From: Baylisascaris procyonis | Taxonomy: Eukaryota; Nematoda; Chromadorea; Rhabditida; Ascarididae | Assembly: GCA_037389465.1 (NCBI GenBank) | Contig: JAZARR010000175.1 | Span: forward strand, 2,294,001-2,358,000 | Direction of reading: 5' to 3' | DNA: 64,000 nucleotides | Shown: in pieces, positions 14,301-30,000 of the stretch | Layout of the letters: each line of letters begins with the position of its first letter | Numbering within the stretch: position 1 is the first letter of the stretch | Notes under the pieces: model-generated | The model's input: the letters and a program-made list of their open reading frames with translations, nothing else | Database searches by the model: none | What the model was told of the DNA's origin: nothing | Translations under genes and position numbers: made by a program

Positions 14301-14838
14301 ATGATTTCAATGATTATATAATAGAATGAAGCTCTAATAATATTCACTCTACTATCATCTTTGCTTCTACCAACAATTATTTTGGTTTAAAAAGCATATC
14401 AAAATATCTCATTTCGAAATAAAATAGAACATTTGACTATCTAAATACCTCAATTAAATGTACGATTATTTTTATTTGTTCTAATCTAAATGCAAAGAAT
14501 CATTCATTATAAACTAAAATCTTTTAGTCAAATGACGTTAGTGGTTTCCCTTCCAAACCAATCCCAACATCGACGTTCATTCAGACAAAAAAAAACCAGA
14601 ATAATTGATTTTTCTTTTAAACTATTTTGTAATTTTTATAAAATATTGCTAAAAACCGAGAACAATTTCAAAAGTAATCAAAAATTTTTTTACCGTATCC
14701 AAAGATGCGATGAATTAGGACTTCCTGTCAAGAGTCGATCAAAATCTTCCTGTGATGTAGGTAATATACTCGTATCGATTAATTTTTTTTCACGTTCAAT
14801 TAATTCTTTTTCTCTCTCCACTTCACGTTCTTTTTTCT
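11325..14838 (-). other. C-terminal HAT/TPR module of RRP5
   Basis: The last seven exons encode about 270 residues of half-a-TPR repeats. They start with the charged KKEREVEREKELIEREKK helix and the family motif SQEDFDRLL then SPNSSHLWI. The repeats follow: KARAIAERALNVINF, IWIAYLNLELSFGTAESL, VWFIYGQHLMQTKRFDKA, RFAQMEYKFGDSEQGKTLFE and FFKKWLHMEQKHGSKEQ. In yeast Rrp5 this half, with the last S1 domains, supports 18S rRNA production. Order and spacing match the human protein. Just upstream, exons 29-30 (residues about 1492-1615) are a low-complexity K/S/E/D-rich linker, also as in other RRP5 proteins. Confidence 0.9.
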
Positions 14839-17800
14839 CTGAAAAAAAAAGACGTTAACTATGCTCATATGGACAACGTGCACCTTTTTACAGTAACTCT
14901 TGGAGCTATAAATGACGTCACTCTCTAATATATTCATTGCGAAAATTTTTATAAAAAGAACTGTCATGAAAGCATATTTGCAAAAAAAAAACAAAAGCAA
15001 AAAAAACAATAATAGAGCATCTCTGGCTTCTCCTATTTAATGAAATATTTTCTGCGGATTTTAGATGGCGATAAGAAGATTGCCCACTCCCGCAAAGTTA
15101 TAAATCATCGCCTCTAGAAGATCTAGTCCAATTTCAAGTTATCATCCCCATCAATTTATCACTTTCCAACCGAAAATAAATCCAGTTGGAAAAAAAAATT
15201 TGAGGAAACTCAGAGAAATAAAGAAAAGAAATGAAGATGCACTCATAAAATGCCATAGAGATCTCATATTTCAATGTGGAAAGTATTTGTGCTTAATGCC
15301 TAAAAAAAAATGAAATATTTTTGCTAGAGATTATCAATTAATAATTACTATACTTTTTGTTGATAACTAATAAGTAGCAAAACTTTTAAAAATATTTCAA
15401 CGGCTAACTTTTTGATTTTTTTATTTTCTCATCTCCTTCAACCGATTCCGTATTTGTTGCATCTATGCTCTCGTTCAGAGTCGTATCATCTTTCGTGGAA
15501 TTTTTCTTTATTGAATTGCTATCGCCAATCTCCTCTTCATCTTCACCGATTCGTGCAACTGCCACCAAATCGGCAGATGTGAATCCACTCAATGACCAAT
15601 CCAGACCAGGATCATTCACCTCAATATTCATCATCTTCTGATGCTTTTTTAAATATTCAAAACATCGCATCAAGTGGGGATTAAATTGTTTATCCTCAGC
15701 TCAATCTCCTTCCTTCACTACCTTCATTCTTGTTGAAGGTTCGTGTCGTTTCTAACAGTCGTGATATACAACTTCTAAACCTTGAATTTTTAAAACCTAA
15801 GAGGTTCTCATGAGTATGACTTAGGTCGACACCGAGCACAACAATAAATGCCTTGTTAGCGAAGTAAGATGACAATAAAACGGAAGAGGAAATAGCACAA
15901 CAGGATTCAAGTGGTCACTCATCATAAGAACATGGCCCTGTTTTTTTTTAAATATCATGGAAAATACCATAAGAAAAAAAAACTAGGAATAAAAATTTGA
16001 CAGATTGCAAAGAAAACGTCTGAAGAAATTTCAAAAAAAAACAAGCGCAATTAAAGCAAAGAAACCTCTATTGTAACAGGCTTTGCGATGAGCGATTTGT
16101 CTAACGATCCATTAAATCCGGCCATTCTTGATTTCTTTCGCGCTGAAACCATTCCACTTTCTGATTCATTGCTTGTTGTACTTATCATCCGTTTTCTGCC
16201 TTCTTGCTCTTCTGATGACGTCATTTTCTGCAATTTTTATCTTCAACACAATGAGATGAAAATTTTCATTTTATTTCCAATTAATTTAGTAAAGCAAATG
16301 CTGACTATGAATTTCTCATTAATAATCTTCAAAGAGGCTTCAGAAAATGATTTAAAGTGCAATACGAGATTGGCCTTGCAAAAGATGTTGCAGCTGATCG
16401 ATGTATAGAATTACTCTCACGCTTTCGAAGCTTGTTTGTTCCTCTGATCTCCTTCCTCATCGTTTCGACTGAGACTAGCTGGGGAATGGGGGGAGGGTGA
16501 GGGAGGGAAGGGAGGAAGGGAAAGGGGGATAAGCGAAATTTAAAATCGTCGTAACTTGCGCTCACGATGTTGTATGATTGAAACCTAGACCTAGCAACTG
16601 CTGGAGAATTGCATAGAGGTAAATTTATTTTTAAAATATCATCGAGTGTATTTCTTCCATTCCATATTCAATTAACTATCAATAATATCAGTTCATTTCC
16701 TATATGCAACCTATTCGCAAGTGATAAGGGCGCACCATTATGTCATTCTTCCTATTCAGCGTAGTTATGAGGGTTCAATACCTTCGTATATACAACCTGG
16801 AGGACATATGCGCCATCCCTATTACGATCGCGCGAAGCCTTTTCTCTCACAAGCAATAAGTTTTCTTGGCTATCCTCTCTTAATTTAGCGAGATAATCTC
16901 ATCAATGTTTGCAAGGATGTTGCGCCTTCTTGCAAGTGTGATAATCTCATCAATGATACAATCCCTACACATAGTGTGCCTTCTACTGGTACAATTTTCG
17001 GGGAAAACAGTTGAAGGAAATTACCTGAATAACCAAAAATACATATTTCCTGTTATTTGTCCCCACCCCCCTCCAAAAAACAGTGATTAAACCTTTCATT
17101 TCAAAAAGGTCATGTCGAAATGAAGTTCTTGCTTGAAAAATCGTAAAAACTTTCTGCTCATCATTGAAGTGAATCGTTAAAAAAACTTTTACGGCTAAAA
17201 GCCCCGGTGTTTTTATTCAATATTTACGGTATAAATATTTTTGCAAGAGCTTCGCTAATTTTTCATGAAACAAACTTAAGCATAAGAAAAAGCACCTCAT
17301 CAACGTGTTCGACAGCAGCCGCTCCCATATACAATAACCTGAGACCACCATCAGGAAAGACATGAAGAACACGAACGGTGATCAACTGATCAAGCTTAAG
17401 ATTAGCTATTGCTCTGAAAACATGCGAACTTATCTATGAGAATCTTTTATTAAGAAATCGTTTCCAGAAATATGAATCCCTTTATGAATAAAGAAATCCT
17501 CGTCATACTGCGTTTATTTAATCGTTTCTTTATATGATATAGGTGGCGAAGCAATGCGTCAGGAAAAAAAGAAGAGCACATGGCGATGAATATGTTAATG
17601 TAATGGGCGTCTTTACTAAGGAAAATCTGACAACTTTAAAGAGTTTCACATAGGAAGGAGGAAATCTATGCAATCTTCTAATTGTGGGCAAAAAAATTGA
17701 TACGTATAGAACCTATGAAGGTGTCGATATATTTGAATGAATCTTACAATGCAAATCGATCCTGAAACCCCGAATGTGAGTCTATTAACTTTTGTGGATA

Positions 17801-20800
17801 GAAAATTGAAAATTATTGTTGTAAGAATAAAACGAATAGAGACATAAAAGTAAAAAAATTAAGGCACCATTTAAAAAAAAACGGAAACTACGATCGTATT
17901 ACAAGAACTACTACTCAAAAAGAATTGACTAAATGAAGCACTATCAACAGCAAATGAAAAAAAAAATCTTCACCCGATATGATGAAGACGAAAACAATAA
18001 TTAAATTACAAATTAAAAGATAATATAGGTTTAAATACCTTCGTTGCTTGATACGTCCCATAATACCTGGACCCACCTCTGCATAGACGTGTCCATTTGT
18101 TACCGAACTTACAAACGCTTTCAGCAGTGTATTCTCCTTCAAAATTATATATGGAATTATTGCAGCCAATTAAACAAATGAAACGTTTGTAGACAAAAAA
18201 ACGCATACAAAGGTTTCTAAATAGAAACCAAAAGGCACAAATCAAGAAAAAAGAAACCAATAAAGCAAAGGAACAAAAAAAGAAACGATAGTAAAATATA
18301 CAATTCTATCTATCGCATATATAATCAGTGAAGATTAAAAATTCATACCTCTCATATTATACGCATAGCTAATAAAGATAAAATTCGACCCATACGACTT
18401 TATATGTGAATCATTTTTAATTTTTATTTCAAAACCAATCACAAACACCCAAAATCCCTAATAAACTTATAGGCAGGGAACACCACCATCACTAATATTG
18501 TATATTCGAGGGATGTTCGAGCATATATTTGTAACAATACACTTTAAAACTTATGTAGGATTAGATTAATGTTATGAGTAAGTAATAGTATTATTTATGG
18601 TACGTTAAACTATAGTAGAAAATGACTTATAAGTAATAAATAGTAAATCAGCAAAGTGACAGTAATTAATAAATAAAGCTTTGAAGAAGTGATATCCTCA
18701 AAGATAATATTGGAGAGGAGAAAAGAGATAAAAAGAAAGCAATACCTCAATATCAGTTGCATTTCGGATGAGTGCACTGCTGCCATGACTTTTGCTCTTT
18801 GAACGCCAACATTCATAGCGTGACTCACTTACAGCCAACCATCTGCCATTTTCCTCATCGAATCGAAGTACGTAAATATAATAGACCGGAAATGCCTTTG
18901 TTTATTTAACGTTTGATAAAACAGGTGGTGATGAAACGAGGTGACAATCATGTCCCCCCCCCCCCTCCCCCCCAATCATTATTACCCCCAGCCCCACGAC
19001 GGGAGTTAAAGGGATAGGAGAGAAGCAACCTGCCACTAGCTGCAGTTACTCACCTCACAACTGACTGCCCACAAGTGACACTCGAAAATCCAAGCTCAAA
19101 ATTAGCACTGAGAAATGCAGACCAACAACTGAACAGATAGAGGAGGAGGAGCTGCCCACTGCGTGGCAACAGTATTCATATCGCCCAATATTCAAAGCAA
19201 TTCCTGCCATTTAAATATCGGAAGTGGCATTTTCAGGACGTTTTTAGTTCATAGTTGACGATCTACTAATTCATCCTCCTCGTCCCAATCCCTCCTCTTA
19301 CCATGCCACATCTACAACAACTACTTATATAGCTAAGAACATAAAACCTACTTCATTAAGAAGAAATGCTTGTAGATCTTCGAGTGCATGTCCATAACGA
19401 TCGTTGACACCAGTTGGTGTTATCACTGCCCGCTGACTATTTGTCAAAGCAAAAACCACTGAAGCTGGCGATTGCGTTTTATTAATTACACGTCCTATCA
19501 CCCGCTCATCCGGCTTTACCTCCTGCAAGTTGAATTAGCTTTCTGCAACAATGTTTATAAACTGAGAGGTGCATAAGGTATTGCATCTGCATCAATGAGT
19601 GTTGCATCTGCACCTTTCTCACCGATCGCCTTCTCTATGGACATCCTTTCCATCTCATAAATGTGCCCTTCTGCGTTCCTGGGCTTTCCACCAGAACTGG
19701 GAAACTGAGCTCGTTGAAACAGAAATTTATTCGCTATTTTAGCATTCCTTTCATAACTTTTCTTTTAGACTTACAACGAAGAAGCTCAAGAAGAAGAAAA
19801 AAGTACGGACAACATTGTGGTTTTTGATTTATCTTTGCTTATCGTAGATTTTTTGGCGACAATTGCATGCATTAACGGCCTTGAAACTATCGCCTTTACT
19901 TCTTGCACTATAGCTGATTTACTCAAACGAAGACTATTTTCTCCGCTGATCTACCGCCTCAAAGTCACTCGTCTTACGATTCTGGACTTCCAGCGCGAAA
20001 GTCCATTTCAGTGTGTCAACTAGAGCTGATAGTAAGGACACAAGCTGCTCATAAACGAGCAAGTTTAATTCTAAAACGATATATTTAGATCACTTATGAT
20101 CTATACCATTCATTGGCTGATCCATACCATTGCAGCCCCTCCCCCACCTCCACACCCACTAGAGTTCTGCGTTAGCAATGGTTAGCAGCCATCTCTGACA
20201 TCATTTATAGCTATTTTTGACCAATTTATCGACTTTTCAGCCGTGAAGATCAATCGATTCGACGCATCGCAGTGATCGCATAACATGATAATAACAGCGA
20301 TAAAACTATGAATGGTAAATGAAGAAGGGATTTAATGAAAGAAAGAAGAATATGAAAAAAAAGAGTTGGACATTAAATATACAACTTAAGTTCACTATCA
20401 TATGCATAATTGTGTGCAAATAGCTGAAAGAAAAAAAAACATACATTACTATTTTCGACGATTGTTAGCTCGAGGCATTTCTGTTGTCGTGATCTACGTG
20501 GATTTTTAGCAGTGTTTACACCGATCACTCTTGCTTTCACTACTTCACCTGGCTCGAATGCGGTATCGATCAGCGCCGAATCGGTATCTGTTGGATTCAA
20601 CATCTGAAATTTGCTTCAGCGTATAGCGAACTCGAACAGGTTAAACTGAGATTAGATAACCCCCTTCTCATACAACGGTCAAGCACTGAAGAGCAGCTCC
20701 CTTTCAAGCTTATCTTCACATATTCATCTCCAAATAAACAGACTTCCAGATTGCACTATTTCGAAGGTGGTCCGTCTGTTTCATGCACCTTTTTATAAAT

Positions 20801-23800
20801 CCGCTAATGCTTTCTCATCCCTCGACGACGATAAAACAAGAAACCTTTGAGTACAAGACTATCGGCAAAATATGAAGCAATGACTTCATATTTCCACATA
20901 AACAGGATCAAAAACGGTGACTAAGAGGTCAAAAAAAGATTGCGCAGGTCTTATATTATTATCCTCTTCAATGCTGAAAACTTCCGATGCAGAACAAAAT
21001 TTCGTCACAATTATATCCAATTCCAGAAACTCGAAAAACCTTCGATAGTTCCCGATCGAATAGCGAAAAGACTCCAACTTTATTCAGAAATTTTGGAGTT
21101 CCGCGATGCCCAATGTCGCCAACACTATCACTGACGTCATTCACAATGAATCAAATCAGATATTTTAATATCGATGATGAATCGTCGCGAATAGACCCGT
21201 AGATGATACTCTAAGCAATGAGATCAACGAAAATTGAATCAATTAATTACAACTAACCAAATTTCCTTCACCTAAATTTTGCTTTTGAATAATTCCCGCC
21301 GAGATTGGTGATGCTTCAACTTGTAATATACCACCGACGAGTGGCTTCTTAACAAATACGGTGACCAATTCGCCGTGTACGTAATGTTGTTGATAGCCCA
21401 ATAAAGATTGTTTTTTCTTCTCTTCAGCTAATTTCCATTTTCGCATTGTGCATTCGGCCACTCGAACAAACTGAAATTGATAAAAACCACCTCTTAAAAA
21501 AAACAATTTAGAATTTAAAATAATAAAATAATAAAAAAAACCAAATTTAAAAAATTGATAAATAATTTTTTAAACCTCTAAACACCATAGTACAGTTAGA
21601 ATTAAAATATAATAAACAACGTGTACAACTAAATAGCATTAGGCTAGTAATTCGGAGATTTTAAGTGTAAGTAACAAATCCTTGACATAGAGACCATTAT
21701 TCGACCCGTTGAAAACAGCCAATTTACTATATTATTCATACTTTCGGTTATATATAAGTAAATATATGGCAACAATAAGCACAATATCTTTCAGGGATGA
21801 TTTTTTTTGAATGAATTTTTTCACTCAGAAACCGCTATCGATCAAAATCATCTAACGTTGCAATCATTTTTGAAAAGCAAAATTAGCTTACGGAAATCGA
21901 AAAAATTCATCGAGAAGCTTCCGACGAATTTCAAACGATAAAAACTGCCGATAAGCCATAATTTTGTATTTCGCATTCAATTAAATCAAAAAAAAAAAAA
22001 AAAACTAAAGAAGAGAGATTTTCTCAACGAAATTTCTTGCAGAATTTTTCTTTTTTTTTTTTAATTTGTAATTCCCGATTCGAGACTTTTTCGTTTTAGA
22101 GGACAAATAACAATTCGCGCATATTTTAAAATATTTAAAAAAAAAATCGAATAATAACCGATGTGATGCTTTTATTATCGTCGTTCGGTTTTTTCTTTGT
22201 TGGTTTTGATAGATCGATTTTCGGTGATGATGTAATTTCTTTTATTGAACCAAATGAAATCACTTTCACGTAAATATTTTTTGCGATTTTCTCACGAAGA
22301 AATTTCGCAATCGGATATCGTTCATTTTCCAAAAGTGTTTCGTCCAATTCGGAACCATGTAATCGACCTAAATTTCATTAGTATGTCTATCAAAATTGCT
22401 GATATAATCGAGTAAAAATTTTGAGATAAGTTGAACAAAAAAAATACATATTTACATCTCAACTTTATGAATATATAAATTAAAATTTTTGGTTTACTCT
22501 TCCCGTACGTTCCCCTTTCTCCGTCTTCCAATTTGCAAAAATATGATAAATATGCAGATCTTCAAGGATCTGGCAAATCCACGATACAAGTCGACTGCCT
22601 ATTGATCTTCTCAATGACCGCATTGATGCTAAAAAAAACATCAAATCTGTTTAAATGTATTCCCTTGTTCAACACTTATTAAACGCGAACAATAAAATCA
22701 GTTAATATAGAGAATCCATCCGTTCGAATATTTTTTCACAATAACCACAATAAAAATTTTACTAAAATTCAATTTTTTTTTCGAATTTTTAGCGGAAAAT
22801 AATAAAATTCGATACGCCAATTTTAAATTATCTGTTAAAATTTCAAGGATAAATGATAAATGGAGATTTTCCAAAAAAGTAAAAGATAATTTTAATAAGA
22901 AATAAATATGAAAGATTAGCTGATATGATCGTGAATTCTGTAATTTCGCTAATGAGAGTAATTGGCCGCAAAAATTGTCAATGAATAAAAAATTATGAGC
23001 ATTAATACATCGAAATCCTGAATGTCCGACCACCTTTTCCATAAAAATTCGAAATTTTTTAAGAAAACTTTTTTAATAAAAATCAATTTTTTTCGCCATC
23101 AAATTCATGTAAATCGCAAACTTACCCCCTTCAGAAGGCATACGAATAGAAATTCGTATGCTCTATAAACTCAGTTATTACTAAAAATTCTTTTTTTTCA
23201 ATCTGTTAGATTACCGTGGAAGATGCTAGATCATCCCAATGGCATAAATTTCACCATATTTCAGCACACTAACCTCAATGTTTACCGACAAGAAATTTTT
23301 GCACAGACATGCAGACATAAACATACACAGACACAACGTTATCATACGACACTTTACATATGCAAATGCAAATTTGTAAAGGATGATAAAAGAAGGCGAA
23401 TTTCTACCTATATGTAATGTCTCAATTCTTTCATTTTATAGCTTTTGAAAGAAAATGAGTTCATCACGTGATTATCACGTGACCCAGACATTCAAATTAT
23501 ACAGTTCAGTTTATATAATGTGAAATCAATTGCAATATTTACTGCACAATTGATGCAGAACATATTATAGCGATCATTCGCAATGAGGAAAATATTACCA
23601 AGAATGCCTCCGGGCAATTCAAGTTCGATTGCGCATGCCGATTGTTTACCCCTCTTCCATGGTCCAATCACCTTCGCCGGGTACATCATAAACGGTTTCA
23701 CTTTCTTTGACGCCGATTCAACGCCACATTTCTTCTTCTTTAAATAGAAAAAAAAAAACTTCCAATTCATAACATAAAAATAAACGTGAAGTCTTCTATA

Positions 23801-24049
23801 AACAATTATGCAACTGGTTGATCAGTGAGTTCAACAAAAGACGCTATTGTGCTGTCGACAAAGAAAGAAACGTGACAAAAAGTGAAAAGCATCAAAACTA
23901 ACAATTCAGGCACACTTTAAAAAAAACTTAGCAACCTAACAAACTCTTTTCCTCATATATGTTCGACTTCATCTTTAACAGACGGCAATATCAAATAGAT
24001 GCCGAATTGCCGCACATCACAGCCAATACCATTCAACAATTGTACTCTG

Positions 24050-24089
<40 letters not shown>

Positions 24090-27000
24090 AATATCATCAT
24101 CAAAACAGAATGCAGCACCTGTTTAGTTTTCATCTTCGCAGAAAGCAATGCCGTCGCAAATGCAAGATCCCCTTCAGCCAATCCGATAAGCGTCGAGCCA
24201 CAAAACTGCTTTACTGCCACTTTGCACATTGCGCCACATTCAAGACGTCCTGAAATTCCCCAGCAATCGTTCCCCAATGTTTGTTCGATCACTCCATAAG
24301 ATGCTTTTTTCTTTAACAGCATAATTTTTAAGGTAAAAAGCTTAATCGATGAAATAAAAGTCTATATAAAAAAAGCCAATCCACTACCACTTACGGCCAA
24401 TCATTTAAATATAGATATCATTCAAGAATTTATGCAAAAACTGATTTAGAATAGCATATCTTAATCAGTGATAATATTAAAACTGATAAAAGTCTATCAA
24501 TATGATCTTTCATATTATAAAGACAGAGATCAAAACGCACAATAAACTCATCCACAGACAACATCCAGCAAAGAAAAGAAGGAAATAAAAGAATGAGAAG
24601 CTGGAAAAACGAATTTGAACAAAACAAATTTTGTTAAACAGAACAGAAAATAACTAAAAATCTGGTAAAGGGGCAATTAATGTCTAGCTATAGTGGACGA
24701 TAAATGATAGAATTATGAAATCTGTACAGTCTCTTGCCGATGTGGAATCTGAACTAAAGTGATTTCCCCTCCCCCTTCTCCATATCGTCGAGAAATGTTC
24801 TCTTAGTTTATGTTTTCTCTTAATTTTATAATTATAGACTTAGAAGATAATGCTGTGAAAATATACTGACCGGCTGGTGGTGAAGGTGTAATAATATTTG
24901 GATGAAAACGAGATGGCAAGTAGATAACTACTCTCTCGAAACTATCTCCCGTCGTAACAGTGGCTATAAAATCACGTTTGACAGCAGCTACACGTACTTC
25001 CACCTCGTTGTTTAGTTCAACTTTTCTGCGCTTCGTATCGCCCTTCTGAAATATTCTCTTTATCCAAACTATATTTGATGAGGTTTCATTTTAGAATAAC
25101 ATTAAAAACTACGAAACATGCTGGAAATAAAATTTATTGATGAAAAAATTGACATCAATAAATATAGTACTGAAAGTATCATTGATTTAAAATGGTATTT
25201 TCAGTACTACAATGATACACTTTGCTTTTACAACTCTTTGCCACTATAAACTTTTATCAGTGTTACTATTAATGATATAATGGTAGATTTTCAATTAGTG
25301 GTACTTTCAGCAGTATTTAGTGCTGATGAAAGCATTATTATTTGAAAAAAAAAAAATCGATAAACGAGAGAGATCGAAATCCTGAAATTCTACTCAAATG
25401 AGTTTGATTTAGATGATCAACCCTTATTTCTACTATACTTCAACTACTACAGACATTTTAGATGCTGAGACTATGAAGATTATAAAACTAATGCAAACAT
25501 GTATCGATACCACCTCCACCTCCCCCCTCCCCTCTTTCATTTAGGAATTAGCATTGAGAGGGAAATAATTTTTGTTATTCTCAGCATATTCTTCACGGCT
25601 AAAGACTAAAAACAATTATCCGCAAAGAAAAGTAATAGCAATTGAAGACATAAAATTTGTCGATGGATCTACGCATTTATGAGAGTAAATAAAATCGAGC
25701 AGGGTTTCCATTTTTCTTGAAAAAAAAAGAAAGATTCCAAACGTTCCGTAAATAATCCTGCATAAATGAGGTAATTATTGATTCTTAAAATAGTTACGAA
25801 AATTCGCTTAAAAATCCGAGAAAGTTCTGGAGTTGGACCTTGCTAATAATTTCAAAAATTTTTTAGAAATCAGCTAACAAACCTTCTTTTTGGCCGAATG
25901 TAAAGTGCTCTCTTTGTCTTCATCGAAAATATAGAATTCGAGCTCACATGAAGGTAATACAACGTCGAGTAGCAACGCTTTTAGTGTTTCTCCTTTCTGA
26001 ACGCTTTTTTTTCTTACATTCAGCAACACATATATAATCTTCTTCTAACATAACATAACAACAATTGTTTTCTCTTCAAATGTATGATTGGTTTGATTCT
26101 ATAAAATAAAATAAATTGCAAGTAATAAACGATAATTTAATATAAAAGTGGATAAACTCTTATGGACTTTAATATGAATATTGAGCCATGAAAATTACGT
26201 AAATGTGGAAAAATAAAAAATAAAAAGATAAAAATAAAAATATAAAAATCTCTGCTTATGAAAATTGATGCAGTAAAGAAATATTGAATCTTATTCATAA
26301 GAAATATAGTTATAGTTCACGAGTGTAACAATGCAAAATATGCAAATTTAAGAAAAATCAACAATCGTTCTATATATAGATAAACCTTAAAACCATCGAT
26401 GACTATACGAAAGCAATAAATAATAAAACGTTTCAGTCATAATCAATAAACAATTTCTGTTTTTCCCTAAAGTAAAGAATTTGTTGAAAAAATTCTTCGA
26501 AATTCCCTAACTGATATAACAATTCAAGGAGTTTACGCATTCTAAACTATCCATCTCGTCAACGAAATCACTACTACTTCATATTAAATTACGAATAAAA
26601 TAGATAAAATTTCAATTTCCGGATGAAATTTCTGTACATCGATATATTTGAAGAAGTCAAAACATAAAATAATAAAGAACTCTCCAATAGGCAAAATATT
26701 TGCCCGTAATTCATTTTATATAAATTTCCTAAAATGGATCAAAATTTACGTCGTTTGGAAAGCATTATTATTTCAAGCAAATAAAGCAGTAAGATGGAAC
26801 AAACTCTTACAGTGTATTTGCGTTCAGGGAAGTTGCCTTTTCTAGCATAACCTTTCAACTTTTGTTCACTCCACTCCACGGTGATCGCTTCATTCAAAGG
26901 TAGCACAACCGTTACATCGACACAATCTCCCAGAGATGGCAACTGCTTTCCACCATCTAAATTTGCCGCACACCATTCCCAATCGGCGATCGTATATTCC

Positions 27001-30000
27001 AATAAGCGTAATCCCAACGAACACCAATCTTCTCCTTCATCCAATTCATAACATAAAGGCGGCTGAAATATAGATCATTTCGTCCAATCTGCTTATGACT
27101 CGGCTTGAATAGAAAAAGAGAAATGCTTTTAGAAAATAAAATTTTAAGCAAAAATGCAACGTTAATAAGAAATATTCAAATAGGTAATCCCATCGTTTCC
27201 ACTTTTCTTCGTTCTAATCGATGGAATTCATCAACGAAGGAAAGACAATAACAATGATATCAATGATATATCAATGATAAGCTATAAGAAATAAAAATTA
27301 TTGGTCATTTACAGGGAAAAATTACACCTAGAATAAGCTCATTTAAAATATTTGAAATTCTACGAAAAGTATGTATTCCATTTTTCAGGTTCAAAATTTA
27401 TCTAAAAGAAGTGATGCTATTTTTCCCTCTTTCGCAGTTATTATTTCGTCGAAATTTAATGAAAAACTAGATTGATATCGTTCAATGAAAAAAATAAAAT
27501 GAAGAAAAATAATTACATTTAGAATCAACGAAAAACGTTTTCTCTCGAAATCCAATGAAGAAACTCGTGCCAATACTGTTTGCCCAATTTGAACCTCGTT
27601 TTGAGCATCTTCTTCTGAAATGAATTAAATCATTTCTTTTCAGAAACAAAGATTATTCCCAATTCCTCCCTCTCCTTCCCACCTCTCTCGCTCATAGGAA
27701 TGCAACCACACACATATATGTGACCTTGACTGATTATTACCTCTTCTATCGAACGTAAAAATTAGCAAAAATTCGAAAATTTCACTTTCAACTTTATTTA
27801 AATGAGTAAAAAGATACATACGATCTGCAGAATCGACGATAAAGCGTGCCGGAGCAACAAGGGCCGATCCGCCAACTAGCTCAACAAAGTAACCCATTTC
27901 CGGGTGTCGCTGTGTAACGGTTCCGCAGACAAGTAGTCCCTTAGATAAGTCATCTAAACTGCTTATACGCGGATGTCTTTCCAACCAATCGATCACAAAC
28001 CTTTTACTGCTCACCTAAAACAGTAAACAATGTTTGAATAATACAATTTATTCAAATATAAGTAAAGTCACCATAAAGTTGTTTCACGTACCTATGTTTG
28101 TATGCTGAGTAAGAAACTGACAACTCTAGAATAGAACAAAAAGGTTTCTTGTTCGTTTCGAACGTAATGTATTGTCTCCCACCTCTCCAATCCATAAGTC
28201 CTTCTCCTCTGCCCGCTTCCACAAATTGCGAACCACAAAGGCTCTTCCTCAAATACAAGCCTTTGCCACCCTAATTAAATTATATACGGAGATAAATGAT
28301 TGCAAGCGATGAAAAATTATACTCATACCATCCCGCCCAACCCTTTCACTCAATCATCTCGGACAAAACGCCTATAGTTAGATCCTTGAGTTACATGCTC
28401 ATGCTGTTTTCATGCCGTTGAGTGAAACCTGATGATATCAGCACATCTTAAAGTCGAAACTGTGAGCGAAATGCGATAATTCAACTCGATAGCAATGACT
28501 GCAGAGGTATGAAACTGAAATCGAGGTAAAAACTCCAAAATTAAATTAATAAAAAATAAAAGAAGTATACCTTAATAATTCCTGCCTTTTCGCTAATCAC
28601 AGTAACTTGTGGAATTTTAGATCCAATTTTAAAACAATCCGTTAATGTATCAACTAATGGATCCAAAGTGTCGCTAAGCAATTCCAATGCCATTGAAGTC
28701 TGAATTGTACCACCCTGCAAGTTTTGATATAATTAATGATGGAATCAGAACACATTAATGAAGGGGTCTGCTGTTTCGATGCCATAGCAACGAATGCTTA
28801 GAGGCAATTTTTGATTGCTTTCTAACAGCGTACCGCCGCTGCCGAAACCTTGAAAAACCTCATTCACTAAATTATAGGTGACATTTCGCACATTCTAAGC
28901 TAAAGACAGGAGACTGCAAAACATTTGGACAAGAGAATTGAAGGAGTGTGCCTTGAAGACCACTTAAATTCGGAGGCTTCGAAACAATAATAATTCGTCT
29001 CTGAAATGGGAAAACCTTTGAATGGGAAGTTGTCAGCATAAAGCTCCGATGTACCCCATTTCATTCTTCGATATCTCTAAATAATTAAAGAGGTCAGAGT
29101 TTGCTCCTAACAGAGAAACCGAACTCTTGTAGTTTGCAATTGAGAGACCACCCATATCGATGCAAGCAACTTGATTGATCACCATTGGTCATAACTGTCA
29201 GTGACAAAGATGTAGCCGGAAGCAGACGGGATCGGAGACAACTGACATCTTTCTTTTGCATCGCAATTTTAGGTAAGATGTCACGAAAGGAGATCGCAAG
29301 TAATAATAAAGAGTAAAACGACAAAACATGAGACAGCAAACATTCTCAAACAGATCGACACCCAATCCCCCGAAGATAAGACTTTCCTGACGCTTCCAAT
29401 GAATGTCATTAAAAATTACCAATTTCTTGCCGAGATGAACGCTGAGATCGAGTCTCTGTCCTTGCTTCGTACCAGCTATCACATGCGAATTTCCGGTTAT
29501 GGTTGCTGAATAGCACAAAGGGGCATCTTTCCCTTGCATGAACGCCTTAAATTTACTAACTCTGCAAAACGGTATCGAACAACAAACCACTGTGATAAAT
29601 GAATGAATAAGAAAGCGTGACAAAGAATGCTCGTTACGATATGTGTTTTAAAAGCACCGTATAACACTCTTAAATAACTTCTTATAACAATAATAAATAA
29701 TAAAATATGCTTATGGTCGCTTGCCGTAATAAAATCGTTCATAACGACCTAATTCGATTTTTTGACCGCTTATAAAACCATTAAAAAAGATTTACTATTC
29801 TTGAGCAATATGGGCATAACACTCAACTGCGTGGTTGCAAAATGAATGCGAGTTTTTGGGCATCTTTATAAGGATCCGATTATCCTAAATCATAAGGAAG
29901 TGGTTTTTACTTATAGATCATTTTGTATCAGATCTTTAGGGGTATTTACATTTTACAGATTCATGATCTATGGGGATATATTTAGCGCAGAGGGATTAGG

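Noticed and set aside
18006..18260. Second open frame over RRP5 exon 27
   Set aside because: Shadow of the S1 exon 18039-18136 in another frame.
29094..29742. Overlapping long frames on the minus strand in RRP5
   Set aside because: Only 29420-29561 is a true exon; the rest read through intron in frame or are shadow frames.
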